A DNA stretch of 64,000 nt from Tolumonas auensis DSM 9187 (GTDB lineage: Bacteria > Pseudomonadota > Gammaproteobacteria > Enterobacterales > Aeromonadaceae): NCBI RefSeq assembly GCF_000023065.1, contig NC_012691.1:974501-1038500 (forward strand). Direction: 5' to 3'. The position numbers were made by a program, and so were the translations under genes. Shown piece by piece: positions 1 through 9,150 of the stretch (within the stretch, counting starts at the first letter, position 1; every line of letters begins with the position of its first letter). Under the pieces are notes generated by a model that was not told the DNA's origin, did no database searches, and saw only the letters and a program-made list of their open reading frames with translations.

Positions 1-1071
1 TTCAATGATCGTAACGGTGACAGTCTGACACTGCGTCCGGAAGGCACTGCAGGTTGTGTTCGTGCATGTATCGAACATGGTCTGGTTTACAATCAGGAAC
101 GCCGCCTGTGGTATGTGGGCCCGATGTTCCGTCATGAACGCCCGCAAAAAGGCCGTTATCGCCAGTTTCATCAATTCGGTGTTGAAGTATTCGGCCTGAC
201 TGGTCCGGATATTGATGCTGAGCTGATCATGATGACTGCCCGCTTGTGGCGCGAATTGGGTATTGCACAATTTACGACCCTGCAACTAAATACATTAGGT
301 TCTTCAGCTGAACGCGCGGCGTATCGTGATGCCTTGGTGACATTCCTTGAGCAGCATAAAGAGTCGCTGGATGAAGAATCTCAGCGTCGTATGTACAGTA
401 ATCCTCTGCGTGTATTGGATACCAAAAATCCGCAGGTTCAGGAAATTCTGCAGCATGCGCCGACGATGGCTGATTATTTCGGTGAAGAGACCAAGGCGCA
501 TTTCAGTGGCTTGAAGGCATTACTTGATGCTGCCGGTATTGCATATCAAGTTAATGAGCGTCTGGTTCGGGGCCTGGATTATTATAACTACACCGTCTTT
601 GAGTGGGTCACCGACAGCTTAGGGGCGCAGGGTACCATTTGTGGTGGTGGCCGTTATGACGGACTGGTCGAACAACTGGGCGGTCAGGCTACACCGGCGA
701 TTGGTTTTGCGATGGGACTGGAGCGTCTTACCCTGATGCTCGAAACGCTGGAACAAATCCGTAATATTCCTTCTACCGTTGACGTGTATATTTGCATGGC
801 GGGCGAGGGAACACTGACTGCCGGTCTGTTGCTGGCTGAAAAATTACGTAGTGAACGTCCGCAACTGCGTGTCATGACACATTGCGGCGGTGGCAACTTT
901 AAGAAACAAATGAAGCGTGCGGATAAAGTGGAAGCCAGAATTGCACTGATTCTGGGAGAAACTGAAGTAGCAGAACAGAAAGTCACCGTCAAATTTTTAC
1001 GTGATCAGGTTGAACAGCAGACTGTTGATGTCACAGCGCTGTTACCGATCCTGGCTCAACTGGGAGAGTAA
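1..1071 (+). CDS. hisS: Histidyl-tRNA synthetase (5' end cut by window edge)
   Basis: Class II aminoacyl-tRNA synthetase that charges tRNA-His in the cytoplasm. The reading frame is open from base 1, so the N-terminus lies outside the window. The visible part holds motif 2 ([17 protein letters not shown], from position 121), the HisRS signature [15 protein letters not shown] and the GGRYDGL stretch. The C-terminal anticodon-binding domain follows (about 780-1060). It is followed two bases later by yfgM, the same order as in E. coli (hisS-yfgM-bamB-der), so co-transcription is likely. Identification is secure; only the start is missing. Confidence 0.97.
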   Translation, partial: FNDRNGDSLTLRPEGTAGCVRACIEHGLVYNQERRLWYVGPMFRHERPQKGRYRQFHQFGVEVFGLTGPDIDAELIMMTARLWRELGIAQFTTLQLNTLGSSAERAAYRDALVTFLEQHKESLDEESQRRMYSNPLRVLDTKNPQVQEILQHAPTMADYFGEETKAHFSGLKALLDAAGIAYQVNERLVRGLDYYNYTVFEWVTDSLGAQGTICGGGRYDGLVEQLGGQATPAIGFAMGLERLTLMLETLEQIRNIPSTVDVYICMAGEGTLTAGLLLAEKLRSERPQLRVMTHCGGGNFKKQMKRADKVEARIALILGETEVAEQKVTVKFLRDQVEQQTVDVTALLPILAQLGE

Positions 1072-1073
1072 TA

Positions 1074-1724
1074 GTGGACGTTTATAATTCAGAAGAACAA
1101 CAGGTTGAAGCTATTAAGTCATGGTGGCAGGAAAATGGTAAATCCATCATCGCGGGTGTGGTGATTGGTTTTGTCGGATTGTTCGGCTGGCGCTATTACA
1201 ATGATTATACCCGTCAGCAGAGTGAATCATCTGCAGCCGGGTATCAACAGGTCATGCAAAACCTGTCTGAACAACATGAAAAAGCATTTGCTGAAGTTGG
1301 TCAGTTTATTGCCGCGCATAAAGATACCTATGGTGATTTGGCTGCACTGCAACTGGCAGCTGAAGCGGTCAAGGCGAATAAACCTGAACTGGCTGCAGAA
1401 CAACTGCGCCGCGTTGCGGACCAAGCCAGCGATGAAGAATTCAAACCAGTCGCAGGTATTCGTCTGGCTCGCGTATTAATAGCGATGAATAAACCAGCCG
1501 ATGCACTGAAAGTATTAGATTCAGTCACAGCAGGACAGTATAAGGCAGCTGTAGCCGAAGTCAGAGGTGATGCTTTACTGGCATCATCGCAGCCGGATAA
1601 AGCACGCGAAGCATATACTGCAGCCATGCAAGCCAGTAAAAACGGTGTAAATCCTGTTTTACAGATGAAACTGGACGATCTTTCTGTAGCCAGCGAAAAA
1701 GTTGATACACCTACAGCGAAATAA
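1074..1724 (+). CDS. yfgM: YfgM family periplasmic chaperone / SecYEG ancillary subunit
   Basis: 216-residue protein with a GTG start two bases after the hisS stop and a GGAGAG ribosome site six bases upstream. A short cytosolic N-terminus is followed by one membrane segment (about residues 24-42, IIAGVVIGFVGLFGW) and an Ala-rich, TPR-like periplasmic domain. In E. coli YfgM associates with the SecYEG translocon and PpiD and assists periplasmic chaperone traffic. Family, length and synteny agree. The last base of its stop codon is shared with an ATG in the bamB frame. Confidence 0.93.
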   Translation: MDVYNSEEQQVEAIKSWWQENGKSIIAGVVIGFVGLFGWRYYNDYTRQQSESSAAGYQQVMQNLSEQHEKAFAEVGQFIAAHKDTYGDLAALQLAAEAVKANKPELAAEQLRRVADQASDEEFKPVAGIRLARVLIAMNKPADALKVLDSVTAGQYKAAVAEVRGDALLASSQPDKAREAYTAAMQASKNGVNPVLQMKLDDLSVASEKVDTPTAK

Positions 1725-1744
1725 TGCGAAGGATGGTGAACCAA

Positions 1745-2923
1745 ATGCATAAAAGTTGGCAAAAACTTAGCTGTCTGTTGCTGGGAGGAATTTTACTCTA
1801 TGGCTGCAGTTCAGAAGAAGACGTCATTAAAATGGCTGAAGTACCAGTAATTGAATCGGCTTTTAATCCGGAAACAGCATGGAGTCATGGTGTTGGTTCC
1901 GGCGTTGGCAAATTCTATTCGCACTTGCAGCCAGTGATTGTTGGCAACAATATTTTTGCTGCCTCAAGAGACGGCGATGTTTATGCTTTTGATAAACTGA
2001 GTGGCAACAAGCTGTGGGATATTGATCTCAGTGATCAGCCTGTCTATGAAGAAAAACGTAGTGCTCGTCTGTCAGGTGGTTTAGCTGCTGCCGATGGCCA
2101 TCTTTATGTCGGTTCAGAAAATGGCCAGTTGATTGCAATAAGTCAGGAAAATGGCGAACTGATTTGGCATACCGATGTCGGTGGCGAAGTGCTGGCTGCA
2201 CCAGCTACTGATTCCGGTAAAGTTGTGGTTGCTACGGGTGCAGGACAGTTACTCGCACTGGATGGTGAAACGGGTAAAATTGACTGGACAGTGACCAGTG
2301 AACAACCCAACCTGACCTTACGTGGTACTTCGTCTCCTGTTATTGCCGCCGGTGGTGTGCTCTATGGGCGCGCTGATGGTAAAATAGGCATTGTGATCCT
2401 GCAGAACGGACAGCTTGTTAATGAAACCCGTGTCGCTACGCCTCATGGTCAGACTGATCTGGACCGTATGGTGGATGTCGATGCTGAACCGGTTATTGTT
2501 GATGATGAACTGTACGCGGTAGCCTATAATGGCCAGCTGATCTCCCGCAAACTGATCTCCGGTGATGAACTGTGGAAGCGTAAATATGCCGCCTATCAGA
2601 ATATGGGGATTGGTGTAAATGATATTGCTATCACTGATTCAAAATCGCATATCTATTTGGTCGACCGCACAACCGGTACTGAAAAATGGTCTAATACTCA
2701 ACTGGAATACCGCAATATCACGGCTCCGCTGGTATTGGGCGATTACGTTGTAGTCGGTGACAGTGAGGGCTATCTGTACTGGATTTCACAAACAACGGGT
2801 AAAATTGCAGCAATGCAGGAAGTTGATAGTGATGGTTTGTATGCAACACCAATTATCGATGGGAATTTGATCTATATTCAAACCCGAGGTGGCGAACTGG
2901 TTGCTATCAAACGTCCGTTATAA
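1745..2923 (+). CDS. bamB: Outer membrane assembly lipoprotein BamB
   Basis: Lipoprotein of the BAM complex, which inserts beta-barrel proteins into the outer membrane; it scaffolds BamA. The start at 1745 gives a lipoprotein signal (MHKSWQKLSCLLLGGILLYG then Cys) and 392 residues, equal to E. coli BamB; a frame-compatible ATG at 1724 would put a charged extension before the signal. The body is a series of PQQ-type beta-propeller repeats (DGDVYAFDKLSGNKLW, NGQLIAISQENGELIW and similar). Immediately downstream of yfgM, probably the same transcript. Confidence 0.95.
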   Translation: MHKSWQKLSCLLLGGILLYGCSSEEDVIKMAEVPVIESAFNPETAWSHGVGSGVGKFYSHLQPVIVGNNIFAASRDGDVYAFDKLSGNKLWDIDLSDQPVYEEKRSARLSGGLAAADGHLYVGSENGQLIAISQENGELIWHTDVGGEVLAAPATDSGKVVVATGAGQLLALDGETGKIDWTVTSEQPNLTLRGTSSPVIAAGGVLYGRADGKIGIVILQNGQLVNETRVATPHGQTDLDRMVDVDAEPVIVDDELYAVAYNGQLISRKLISGDELWKRKYAAYQNMGIGVNDIAITDSKSHIYLVDRTTGTEKWSNTQLEYRNITAPLVLGDYVVVGDSEGYLYWISQTTGKIAAMQEVDSDGLYATPIIDGNLIYIQTRGGELVAIKRPL

Positions 2924-2945
2924 TTCAGTTTATATGTTTGTTTAT

Positions 2946-2974
2946 AGCCCCTGATCTGGTATCGGGGGCTTCTG
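2946..2974 (+). terminator. Hairpin between bamB and der, weak terminator
   Basis: Ten-base stem AGCCCCTGAT (2946-2955) with ATCGGGGGCT (2961-2970), one G-T wobble and a five-base loop, followed by a broken T tract. It may end or attenuate the hisS-bamB transcript before der. Confidence 0.55.
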
Positions 2975-2998
2975 TTTATTTAATTATTGAGGTTTTAT

Positions 2999-4495
2999 AT
3001 GACCCCTGTGGTTGCCCTGGTGGGACGCCCGAACGTTGGCAAGTCCACATTATTTAATCGTCTGACGCGTAGCCGGGACGCACTGGTGGCCGATTTTCCG
3101 GGATTAACGCGAGACCGTAAATACGGTCAGGCAGTAGTCGATGATATGAATTTTATTGTCGTCGATACCGGCGGGATTGATGGTTCTGAAGAAGGTATCG
3201 AAGTCAAAATGGCTGAACAGTCGCTGCAGGCGATTGATGAATCTGACGTGGTTTTATTCATGGTTGATGCCCGTGCGGGTGTCACCAGTGCGGATATCGG
3301 CATTGCTAATCATCTGCGCCGTCAGAAGAAAAAGGTATTTCTGGTAGCTAACAAAACCGATGGTCTTGATGGTGATGTCCACTGTGCTGATTTTTATAGT
3401 CTGGCGTTGGGCGAAGTTTATCAAATTGCGGCTTCTCATGGCCGTGGCGTGACATCATTACTGGAAAAAGCGCTGGCTCCTTTCTTTGAAGAGTTGACTG
3501 GTAAGTCAGCAGAAGAGGAAGCTGCAGATGAAGATGCTGCTTACTGGGCTGCTTTTGAAGGAACAGACGTAACAGAAGAAGATGAGTCAGACGAAGAGTT
3601 AACCGGCGAAGATCGCTATGCTGACTTGCCTATAAAATTTGCCATTATTGGTCGTCCTAACGTAGGTAAATCAACCCTGACTAACCGTATGTTAGGTGAA
3701 GATCGTGTGATTGTGTACGATCTGCCTGGTACTACCCGCGATTCTATCTATATCCCGCTGGAGCGTGATGATCAGCATTACATCGTGATTGATACTGCTG
3801 GTGTACGTAAGAAGAAAAAAATCTACGAAACAGTAGAAAAATTCTCTGTCGTTAAAACATTGCAGGCTATTGAAGATGCCAACGTCGTATTGTTATTGAT
3901 CGACGCGCGGGAAGGTGTTTCTGATCAGGATTTAAGTCTGCTGGGCTTTACTCTGCATTCCGGTCGTTCAATTGTGATCGCCGTGAATAAATGGGATGGT
4001 CTGGATCAGGACACTAAAGAAAAAATCAAAGAAGATCTGGAGCGTCGTCTGGGTTTTGTTGATTTTGCCCGTGTGCACTTTATTTCTGCATTGCATGGTT
4101 CCGGGGTTGGCAACCTGTTTGATTCTATTCAGGAAGCTTACCGTTCTGCGACCAAACGTATCAGCACCTCAATGCTGACTCGTATCATGAATATGGCGGC
4201 AGAAGATCATCAGCCTCCATTAGTCCGTGGACGTCGTGTGAAGCTGAAATACGCGCATGCCGGTGGTTATAATCCGCCACGTATTATTATTCATGGTAAC
4301 CAGGTTAAAGATTTACCAGAGTCTTATAAGCGTTATCTGATTAACTATTACCGTAAATCGCTTAAAATTATGGGGACACCTATCCATATTGAATTCCAGG
4401 AAGGTGACAACCCATTCGAAGGCCGACGCAATAAGTTGACGCAAACTCAGATCCGTAAACGTCGTCGTATGATGAGTTTTGTGAAGAAGGGTTAA
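2999..4495 (+). CDS. der: Ribosome assembly GTPase Der (EngA)
   Basis: Essential GTPase for 50S subunit maturation. Two tandem G domains are visible, each with a [10 protein letters not shown]-loop (residues about 8-16 and 216-224), DxxG switch motifs (DTGG, DTAG) and NKxD motifs (NKTD, NKWD), joined by an acidic linker and followed by a C-terminal KH-like domain ending in a basic tail. The start at 2999 follows a GAGG site; an in-frame ATG 12 bases earlier lacks one. The product is 498 residues (E. coli 490). Confidence 0.97.
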   Translation: MTPVVALVGRPNVGKSTLFNRLTRSRDALVADFPGLTRDRKYGQAVVDDMNFIVVDTGGIDGSEEGIEVKMAEQSLQAIDESDVVLFMVDARAGVTSADIGIANHLRRQKKKVFLVANKTDGLDGDVHCADFYSLALGEVYQIAASHGRGVTSLLEKALAPFFEELTGKSAEEEAADEDAAYWAAFEGTDVTEEDESDEELTGEDRYADLPIKFAIIGRPNVGKSTLTNRMLGEDRVIVYDLPGTTRDSIYIPLERDDQHYIVIDTAGVRKKKKIYETVEKFSVVKTLQAIEDANVVLLLIDAREGVSDQDLSLLGFTLHSGRSIVIAVNKWDGLDQDTKEKIKEDLERRLGFVDFARVHFISALHGSGVGNLFDSIQEAYRSATKRISTSMLTRIMNMAAEDHQPPLVRGRRVKLKYAHAGGYNPPRIIIHGNQVKDLPESYKRYLINYYRKSLKIMGTPIHIEFQEGDNPFEGRRNKLTQTQIRKRRRMMSFVKKG

Positions 4496-4518
4496 TCAGC
4501 AGTATTAGGAGAGGTGAA

Positions 4519-4749
4519 ATGGCTTATCAAATCACCTGTCCTTCTTGTCAGCAAGAAGGGCTGGATCCGCGTTTCGCTACAACGACCTGTGTTCACTGTG
4601 CAAAACAGTTTAACCTTGTCGCTTATTGCCCCACTTGTCATGCTGAATTAGAGCGTTTACAGGCATGTGGTGCAGTCGATTATTTTTGTAACAGCTGTAA
4701 TTCCATGATTTCCAAACGACAGGCTGAATATAAACTCACACCCGTTTGA
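4519..4749 (+). CDS. yfgJ: YfgJ-like zinc-ribbon protein
   Basis: 76-residue protein with four CxxC pairs (CPSC, CVHC, CPTC, CNSC), expected to bind two zinc ions as a double zinc ribbon. The segment LQACGAVDYFCNSC and the tail ISKRQAEYKL resemble E. coli YfgJ, which also lies directly after der. Function is unknown. AGGAGAGG lies upstream of the ATG, and the gene is 23 bases after der, so it is probably in the der transcript. Confidence 0.87.
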   Translation: MAYQITCPSCQQEGLDPRFATTTCVHCAKQFNLVAYCPTCHAELERLQACGAVDYFCNSCNSMISKRQAEYKLTPV

Positions 4750-4761
4750 AAATAGGAAATA

Positions 4762-4795
4762 AAAAAACGCCGGATTTGATATCCGGCGTTTTTGT
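4762..4795. terminator. Bidirectional terminator between yfgJ and grcA
   Basis: Perfect stem ACGCCGGAT (4767-4775) / ATCCGGCGT (4781-4789) with an A run on the left and a T run on the right, so it can terminate the yfgJ transcript on + and the grcA transcript on -. Confidence 0.9.
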
Positions 4796-4817
4796 TTGTC
4801 TGCTAATAACAAGCAAA

Positions 4818-5198
4818 TCAGAGTGACTGTGTAAATGTACGGGTGATGACATCGCGTTGTTGTTCCGGGGTCAGTGCATTGAAGCGCACGGCATAGCCAG
4901 AAACACGGATAGTCAGCTGCGGATATTTCTCTGGATTCTTAACTGCATCTTCCAGTGTTTCACGACGCAGAACGTTTACGTTCAGGTGCTGACCACCTTC
5001 TACCTGTGGTGCCAGGCTCATTGGTACTTCACGATATTCGATGTTACCCAGCGATGCTACAGCAACAACCTGATCTTCAGTGTAACGAGGGTCTTTAGAG
5101 CACAGGCAACGTGCTTCCTGTGTTGCTTCATCCAGTAACCAGAAAGAATTAAGCAGATCTGCGTTTGCTGCCTGAGTGATTTGAATACCCTTAACCAT
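4818..5198 (-). CDS. grcA: Autonomous glycyl radical cofactor GrcA
   Basis: 126-residue spare glycyl-radical domain that replaces the oxygen-damaged C-terminus of pyruvate formate-lyase and restores its activity during anaerobic or micro-oxic growth. The C-terminal motif RVSGYAVRF carries the radical glycine; the N-terminus ([20 protein letters not shown]) matches the YfiD family and the length is usual. It is divergent from ung across 336 bases, as in E. coli. A perfect FNR box in that region (5378-5391) supports anaerobic induction. Confidence 0.96.
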   Translation of the reverse strand: MVKGIQITQAANADLLNSFWLLDEATQEARCLCSKDPRYTEDQVVAVASLGNIEYREVPMSLAPQVEGGQHLNVNVLRRETLEDAVKNPEKYPQLTIRVSGYAVRFNALTPEQQRDVITRTFTQSL

Positions 5199-5309
5199 GA
5201 TGAACTCCTCGATAGTTTGGGGCTGTTCTTGTCACTATTACAAGAAAGTGCCCCGTTATGTCATTGGATCAAACCTGCGATGGTCTAATCATGTATCTTT
5301 GATACTACA

Positions 5310-5325
5310 TTAGTAAATTTACTAA
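5310..5325. promoter_or_regulatory. 16-bp perfect palindrome upstream of grcA, unknown operator
   Basis: TTAGTAAATTTACTAA is a perfect inverted repeat 112 bases upstream of the grcA start. Its core GTAAATTTAC recurs at 5453-5462. No regulator was recognised. Related to the 5451-5467 site and discussed as a finding. Confidence 0.45.
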
Positions 5326-5377
5326 CAGTTCGCAAGAGGATACCCCTGTAAAAATGAGGCCTACTCAGTACGGAAGA

Positions 5378-5391
5378 TTGATTAAGATCAA
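5378..5391. promoter_or_regulatory. FNR box in the grcA-ung intergenic region
   Basis: TTGATTAAGATCAA matches the FNR consensus TTGAT-N4-ATCAA at every specified position. grcA (yfiD) in E. coli is FNR-activated. This intergenic stretch (5199-5534) is AT-rich and holds this box plus two GTAAATTTAC palindromes; I see no small gene in it. Confidence 0.85.
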
Positions 5392-5450
5392 TAAATATGT
5401 ATTTTGCATCTAACAATCAATTTTTTGTAAAAATGGCTACTCTTGATTTC

Positions 5451-5467
5451 TTGTAAATTTACTACAA
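5451..5467. promoter_or_regulatory. Second GTAAATTTAC palindrome, upstream of ung
   Basis: TTGTAAATTTACTACAA contains the same ten-base palindromic core as the site at 5310-5325, with the two cores centred exactly 140 bases apart around the FNR box. It lies 68 bases before the ung start. The binding factor is unknown. Confidence 0.4.
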
Positions 5468-5534
5468 ATTTGCCAGATCCCGTTTCTGGATGAAGTACGA
5501 TAAAATGAATTTTTAATATAGAACCGGGGGCAAA

Positions 5535-6206
5535 ATGCAAACGTGGAGTGATGTGCTGGGTCAGGAAAAAAAACAGGCGTATTTTCAGGAAACGATGGAT
5601 TTTGTCCGGCGTGAGCGTGAAGCAGGCAAAATTGTCTATCCTCCTGCTGCCGATGTTTTCAATGCCTTTAAATACACTGAGTTTGCAGATGTTAAGGTCG
5701 TCATTTTAGGGCAAGACCCATATCACGGCCCCAATCAGGCTCACGGTCTCTGTTTTTCAGTATTACCGGGTGTTGCAGTGCCACCGTCGCTGGTCAATAT
5801 CTATAAAGAGCTGCACCGGGATATTCCTGGTTTTGAAATTCCTTCTCATGGTTATTTGCTGTCATGGGCTCAACAAGGCGTGCTGTTGTTAAATACGGTG
5901 CTTACTGTTGAGGCTGGCAAAGCGCACTCCCATGCGTCATCAGGCTGGGAACATTTTACGGATCGTGTCATCGCTGCGTTGAACGAGCACCGGGAAGGTC
6001 TGGTGTTTTTGCTTTGGGGTAACCATGCGCAGAAAAAGGGACAATATATTGATCGCCAGCGACATCATGTCCTGATGGCTCCGCACCCCAGCCCGTTATC
6101 AGCACATCGTGGTTTTTTAGGTTGTGGCCATTTTTCTCAGACTAATCAATTCCTAACGGACGCTGATAAGCAGCCTATAAACTGGCAAATAGCGCCGATT
6201 GCGTGA
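5535..6206 (+). CDS. ung: Uracil-DNA glycosylase (family 1)
   Basis: Excises uracil from DNA at the start of base excision repair. The water-activating motif [14 protein letters not shown] places the catalytic Asp at residue 61. The leucine-loop motif [10 protein letters not shown] begins at His184. Length 223 residues, close to E. coli (229). A GGGGGC stretch precedes the ATG. Single gene; hairpin termination is not obvious downstream. Confidence 0.97.
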   Translation: MQTWSDVLGQEKKQAYFQETMDFVRREREAGKIVYPPAADVFNAFKYTEFADVKVVILGQDPYHGPNQAHGLCFSVLPGVAVPPSLVNIYKELHRDIPGFEIPSHGYLLSWAQQGVLLLNTVLTVEAGKAHSHASSGWEHFTDRVIAALNEHREGLVFLLWGNHAQKKGQYIDRQRHHVLMAPHPSPLSAHRGFLGCGHFSQTNQFLTDADKQPINWQIAPIA

Positions 6207-6305
6207 TATTACCGGCACATTTCAGGATGGATCACTGATCGGTAATAAAATTCACTATAATTTATAAATTGTTGTCATTGGTCTGTCAGTTCAGGAGCGT
6301 GCACC

Positions 6306-6848
6306 ATGTTGGATATTTTGCACCAGGAACATATCAACATCGCTAAACTACTTGATGTGTTGCGCGATAACCTGGCTGCGATTCGCAGTGAAAAGCCGGT
6401 TCGTTTCAATTTACTTAAAGACGCACTCAGTTACCTGAGGGAAGTGGCTGATACGCATCATCATCCACGGGAAGATCTGATTTACGATTATTTTTCTGCC
6501 TATCGTTGCAGTGATCCATCTGTAGTGACGACCACTCTTAAAGAGCAACACAAACAGATTGTCAGCAGTGGTGAAGCACTGCAGGAAATGGTCGATATGA
6601 TTCTGATGGATGCGGTGATCCCGCTGGATTATGTTGCGACCGAACTGGAACAGTTTATTGCTTTACAGCAAAAGCATCTGGACTATGAGGAAAGTACCAT
6701 TTTTCCATTGCTGCGGCGTGCACTAACAGAAGATGACTGGCGGCATCTGGAGCATAACTGGGCCAATATGACGGTTGATGATCCGCTCTTCGGGCGTGAG
6801 GTAGCCGAGCGTTACCAGGATCTGGCTGCACAACTGTTGGCTGTCTGA
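6306..6848 (+). CDS. Hemerythrin-domain protein
   Basis: 180-residue all-helical protein with the iron-ligand pattern of HHE hemerythrins: HQEH near the N-terminus, DTHHHPRED (about residues 56-64), KEQHKQI and LQQKHLDYEESTIFP. A di-iron oxygen- or NO-sensing/storage role is typical of the family, but the substrate cannot be read from sequence. It is not the two-domain YtfE/RIC type, because the Cys-containing N-terminal domain is absent. AGGAGCG precedes the ATG. Monocistronic between ung and a strong terminator. Confidence 0.85.
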   Translation: MLDILHQEHINIAKLLDVLRDNLAAIRSEKPVRFNLLKDALSYLREVADTHHHPREDLIYDYFSAYRCSDPSVVTTTLKEQHKQIVSSGEALQEMVDMILMDAVIPLDYVATELEQFIALQQKHLDYEESTIFPLLRRALTEDDWRHLEHNWANMTVDDPLFGREVAERYQDLAAQLLAV

Positions 6849-6860
6849 GCTAAAAATATA

Positions 6861-6886
6861 AAAATGGCGCTGATTAGCGCCATTTT
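6861..6886. terminator. Bidirectional terminator after the hemerythrin gene
   Basis: Perfect stem AAAATGGCGCT (6861-6871) / AGCGCCATTTT (6876-6886) with a GATT loop; A and T runs flank it, serving the + hemerythrin gene and the - DUF3545 gene. Confidence 0.88.
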
Positions 6887-6888
6887 CT

Positions 6889-7077
6889 TCAATTCAGCGA
6901 AATATCGTTAATGCCAAGTTCATAGTTTAAATCGATAGCTTGCAATTCCCGTTGCAAGCGATATCTGTCTTTTAATGCCTCGATCTCTCTCCATTTGCGT
7001 TTTTTGTTTGTTTGGCGTTGACGTACATCAGATTCAATAACGGCCATCTCTTCTGCTTCCAGTGAGAACCTGTCCAT
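6889..7077 (-). CDS. DUF3545 family small basic protein
   Basis: 62-residue charged protein whose central part (KKRKWREIEALKDRYRLQRELQAID) matches what I recall of the DUF3545 family of Vibrio, Shewanella and Aeromonas relatives; function unknown. The start at 7077 is set by a GAGGAGGT ribosome site six bases upstream; a start seven codons earlier would swallow that site. Predicted mostly helical, without signal or membrane segments. Confidence 0.75.
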   Translation of the reverse strand: MDRFSLEAEEMAVIESDVRQRQTNKKRKWREIEALKDRYRLQRELQAIDLNYELGINDISLN

Positions 7078-7384
7078 GGAACTACCTCCTCGTCTCAAAC
7101 TAAAGAACGTACAAACTGTGATAGCATTTTACGGGCCAGAAATCGTATATGCATAAGCATACAATTACTGACGCATTACGGGCCGAAACCCGCCATACCC
7201 GGATCCCGGGAAGTGCTTTTCGTATATCACAGCTCTGCAAAAACTAAAATACTGAGATTACAAAACTATTACAGAGCTCAAAAGGCTGGGAAAGCAGAGG
7301 TCATGACAAAGTAAAGTCCCGGCGGAATTGCTATAGTTCCGAACGGAAATTAGTAGCCAAAAAGCGCATAATGCTTAAATATTT

Positions 7385-7398
7385 TGAATATTTATGCT
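7385..7398. promoter_or_regulatory. Candidate ArgR (ARG) box upstream of the transporter operon
   Basis: TGAATATTTATGCT agrees with the ARG-box consensus TGAAT-W4-ATTCA at 12 of 14 positions. Weaker similarity lies about 44 bases downstream (7429-7442), two helical box spacings away. The 437-base stretch 7078-7515 otherwise shows only AT-rich promoter-like sequence and no gene. Confidence 0.5.
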
Positions 7399-7515
7399 GC
7401 TTAGTTAAAAAACTATCAATTATAATTTTGTATTTAATGTCGATGCTGGTATTTTTCCGGGTATCATTTTTGCAGTGAATTTTTGTCTTCAGCGATTATT
7501 GGGAAAGGCTCATAT

Positions 7516-8286
7516 ATGGAGCAGGTAGCTACCTTAGAGGTGCAAAATTTATGTAAACGCTTTGGTTCCAATGAGGTACTGAAGGGGATCAATCTGACTG
7601 CGAGTAAGGGCGATGTAGTTTCTATCATTGGCTCTTCCGGCTCAGGAAAGTCAACATTTTTGCGTTGCATTAATTTGCTGGAAACGCCCACCAGTGGTGA
7701 TGTTTATGTCCATGGTGAGTTAATTCGTATGAAAACTGACAAATCAGGTGAACGAATTCCGGCTGATGTTAAACAAGTCGCCCGGATCCGCTCCCGGTTG
7801 GCAATGGTTTTTCAAAGTTTCAATTTATGGTCACACATGACCGTATTGCAAAACATCATTGAAGTACCGGTACATGTGCTGAAAATCCCGCGTCAGGAAG
7901 CAATTGCTAAAGCCGAAGCGTTGCTGCATCGGGTCGGGTTATATGAGCGTCGGGATTATTACCCCGGGCATTTATCCGGCGGGCAGCAACAACGAGCCGC
8001 GATTGCCCGTGCTCTTGCTGTTGATCCTGAGGTGATGTTGTTTGATGAGCCCACTTCTGCGTTAGATCCGGAACTTGTGGGTGAAGTGTTATCAGTTATG
8101 CGCGGCTTAGCTGAGGAAGGACGTACCATGCTGGTGGTTACGCATGAAATGGCATTTGCACGTGATGTGTCTAACAAGGTAATGTTTTTACATCAGGGAC
8201 GGGTTGAAGAGGAAGGTGATCCTAAAGAGCTGTTCGCCAATCCTAAATCAGAACGTTTCCGCCAATTTATTTCATCTACTTATTGA
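7516..8286 (+). CDS. Basic amino acid ABC transporter ATPase (HisP/AotP type)
   Basis: 256-residue nucleotide-binding subunit. Walker A GSSGSGKST (residues 39-47), signature LSGGQQQR (153-160), Walker B VMLFDEPTSALDPE and the switch His in VVTHEM are intact. The MTVLQNIIEVPVHVL segment is typical of HisP/AotP proteins for His/Arg/Lys/ornithine. The start at 7516 follows GGGAAAGG; an in-frame TTG 33 bases upstream is less likely. First gene of an ATPase-binding protein-permease-permease operon; a candidate ArgR box upstream fits arginine or ornithine uptake. Confidence 0.9.
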   Translation: MEQVATLEVQNLCKRFGSNEVLKGINLTASKGDVVSIIGSSGSGKSTFLRCINLLETPTSGDVYVHGELIRMKTDKSGERIPADVKQVARIRSRLAMVFQSFNLWSHMTVLQNIIEVPVHVLKIPRQEAIAKAEALLHRVGLYERRDYYPGHLSGGQQQRAAIARALAVDPEVMLFDEPTSALDPELVGEVLSVMRGLAEEGRTMLVVTHEMAFARDVSNKVMFLHQGRVEEEGDPKELFANPKSERFRQFISSTY

Positions 8287-8316
8287 TATTGGTTCCAACA
8301 TAGCCAGGAGCAAACA

Positions 8317-9084
8317 ATGAAAAAACTGTGGTTAACAGCGATCGTGGCCAGCCTGATGGTAACAGGTGCCCAGGCGAAACAGTGGAAAGAAGTTCGTGTC
8401 GCAATTGAAGGGGCCTATCCTCCGTTTTCCAGTGTCGATGAAAAAGGTCAGTTGCATGGTTTCGATGTTGATATTACCAACGCGCTATGTGAACAGATGA
8501 AAGTAAAATGTACCATCGTTAAGCAAGATTGGGATGGCATGATCCCTGGTCTGCTGGCTCGTAAGTTTGATGCGATCATTTCAACGATGGATATCACTGA
8601 AGAACGTAAAAAACGTATCGATTTCTCTGGGAAATACCAGCATGTTCCTGCGCATTTTGCAGCTAAAAAGGGCGCAACGATTGAACTAACGCAAGCTTTT
8701 ATGAAAGATAAAAAGATTGCAGTTCAACGTGCAACATCAATGGATACATACGTATCCGATAATTTCCCTGATACCGAGATTAAGCGTTACGGCTCATATG
8801 ATGAAGCCTATCTTGATTTGAAATCCGGCCGTGTAGATTACGTATTGGCTGATACTGCATCGGTCATGGATGGTCTGGTTAATAAATCTAACGGCGAATA
8901 CAGCTTGGTTGGCCCTGGCCTGTCAGATAAAAAATGGTTTGGTGAAGGTGCCGGTGTTGCTTTGCGTAAAGGCGATGGTGATCTGAAGGCGATGTTTAAT
9001 AAAGCGATTCTGGATATCCGCGCTAACGGTAAATACAAACAGATTAATGACAAATACTTTGATTTTGACGTTTACGGTGAATAA
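8317..9084 (+). CDS. Periplasmic basic amino acid binding protein (ArgT/HisJ/AotJ type)
   Basis: 255-residue family 3 solute-binding protein that captures the ligand and delivers it to the permeases encoded downstream. Signal peptide MKKLWLTAIVASLMVTGAQA is cleaved before KQW. Ligand-pocket features include YPPFSS, the FDVDI segment, and DWDGMIPGLLARKFDAIIS (typical of Lys/Arg/Orn/His binders). Two Cys (in ALCEQMKVKC) may form the disulfide seen in HisJ. Ligand specificity between arginine, ornithine and histidine cannot be settled here. Confidence 0.9.
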   Translation: MKKLWLTAIVASLMVTGAQAKQWKEVRVAIEGAYPPFSSVDEKGQLHGFDVDITNALCEQMKVKCTIVKQDWDGMIPGLLARKFDAIISTMDITEERKKRIDFSGKYQHVPAHFAAKKGATIELTQAFMKDKKIAVQRATSMDTYVSDNFPDTEIKRYGSYDEAYLDLKSGRVDYVLADTASVMDGLVNKSNGEYSLVGPGLSDKKWFGEGAGVALRKGDGDLKAMFNKAILDIRANGKYKQINDKYFDFDVYGE

Positions 9085-9112
9085 ACCTGTTCGCTCATTA
9101 TCTCCGGTATTC

Positions 9113-9135
9113 AACGGGCCCATTACGGGCCCGTT
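9113..9135 (+). terminator. Intercistronic hairpin between binding protein and permease genes
   Basis: Nine-base perfect stem AACGGGCCC (9113-9121) / GGGCCCGTT (9127-9135), loop ATTAC, followed by TT. It probably gives partial termination or 3' mRNA protection, so that the binding protein is made in excess of the membrane subunits, as for hisJ-hisQ in enterics. Confidence 0.7.
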
Positions 9136-9150
9136 TTGATGGATAAAGGT

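Noticed and set aside
1-114. hisS read as a 5'-truncated pseudogene
   Set aside because: The frame is open to base 1 with conserved HisRS sequence, so the truncation is only the window edge.
5394-5411. NsrR-like sequence AATATGTATTTTGCATCT near grcA
   Set aside because: Only a partial match to the two half-sites, in a very AT-rich region; too weak to call.
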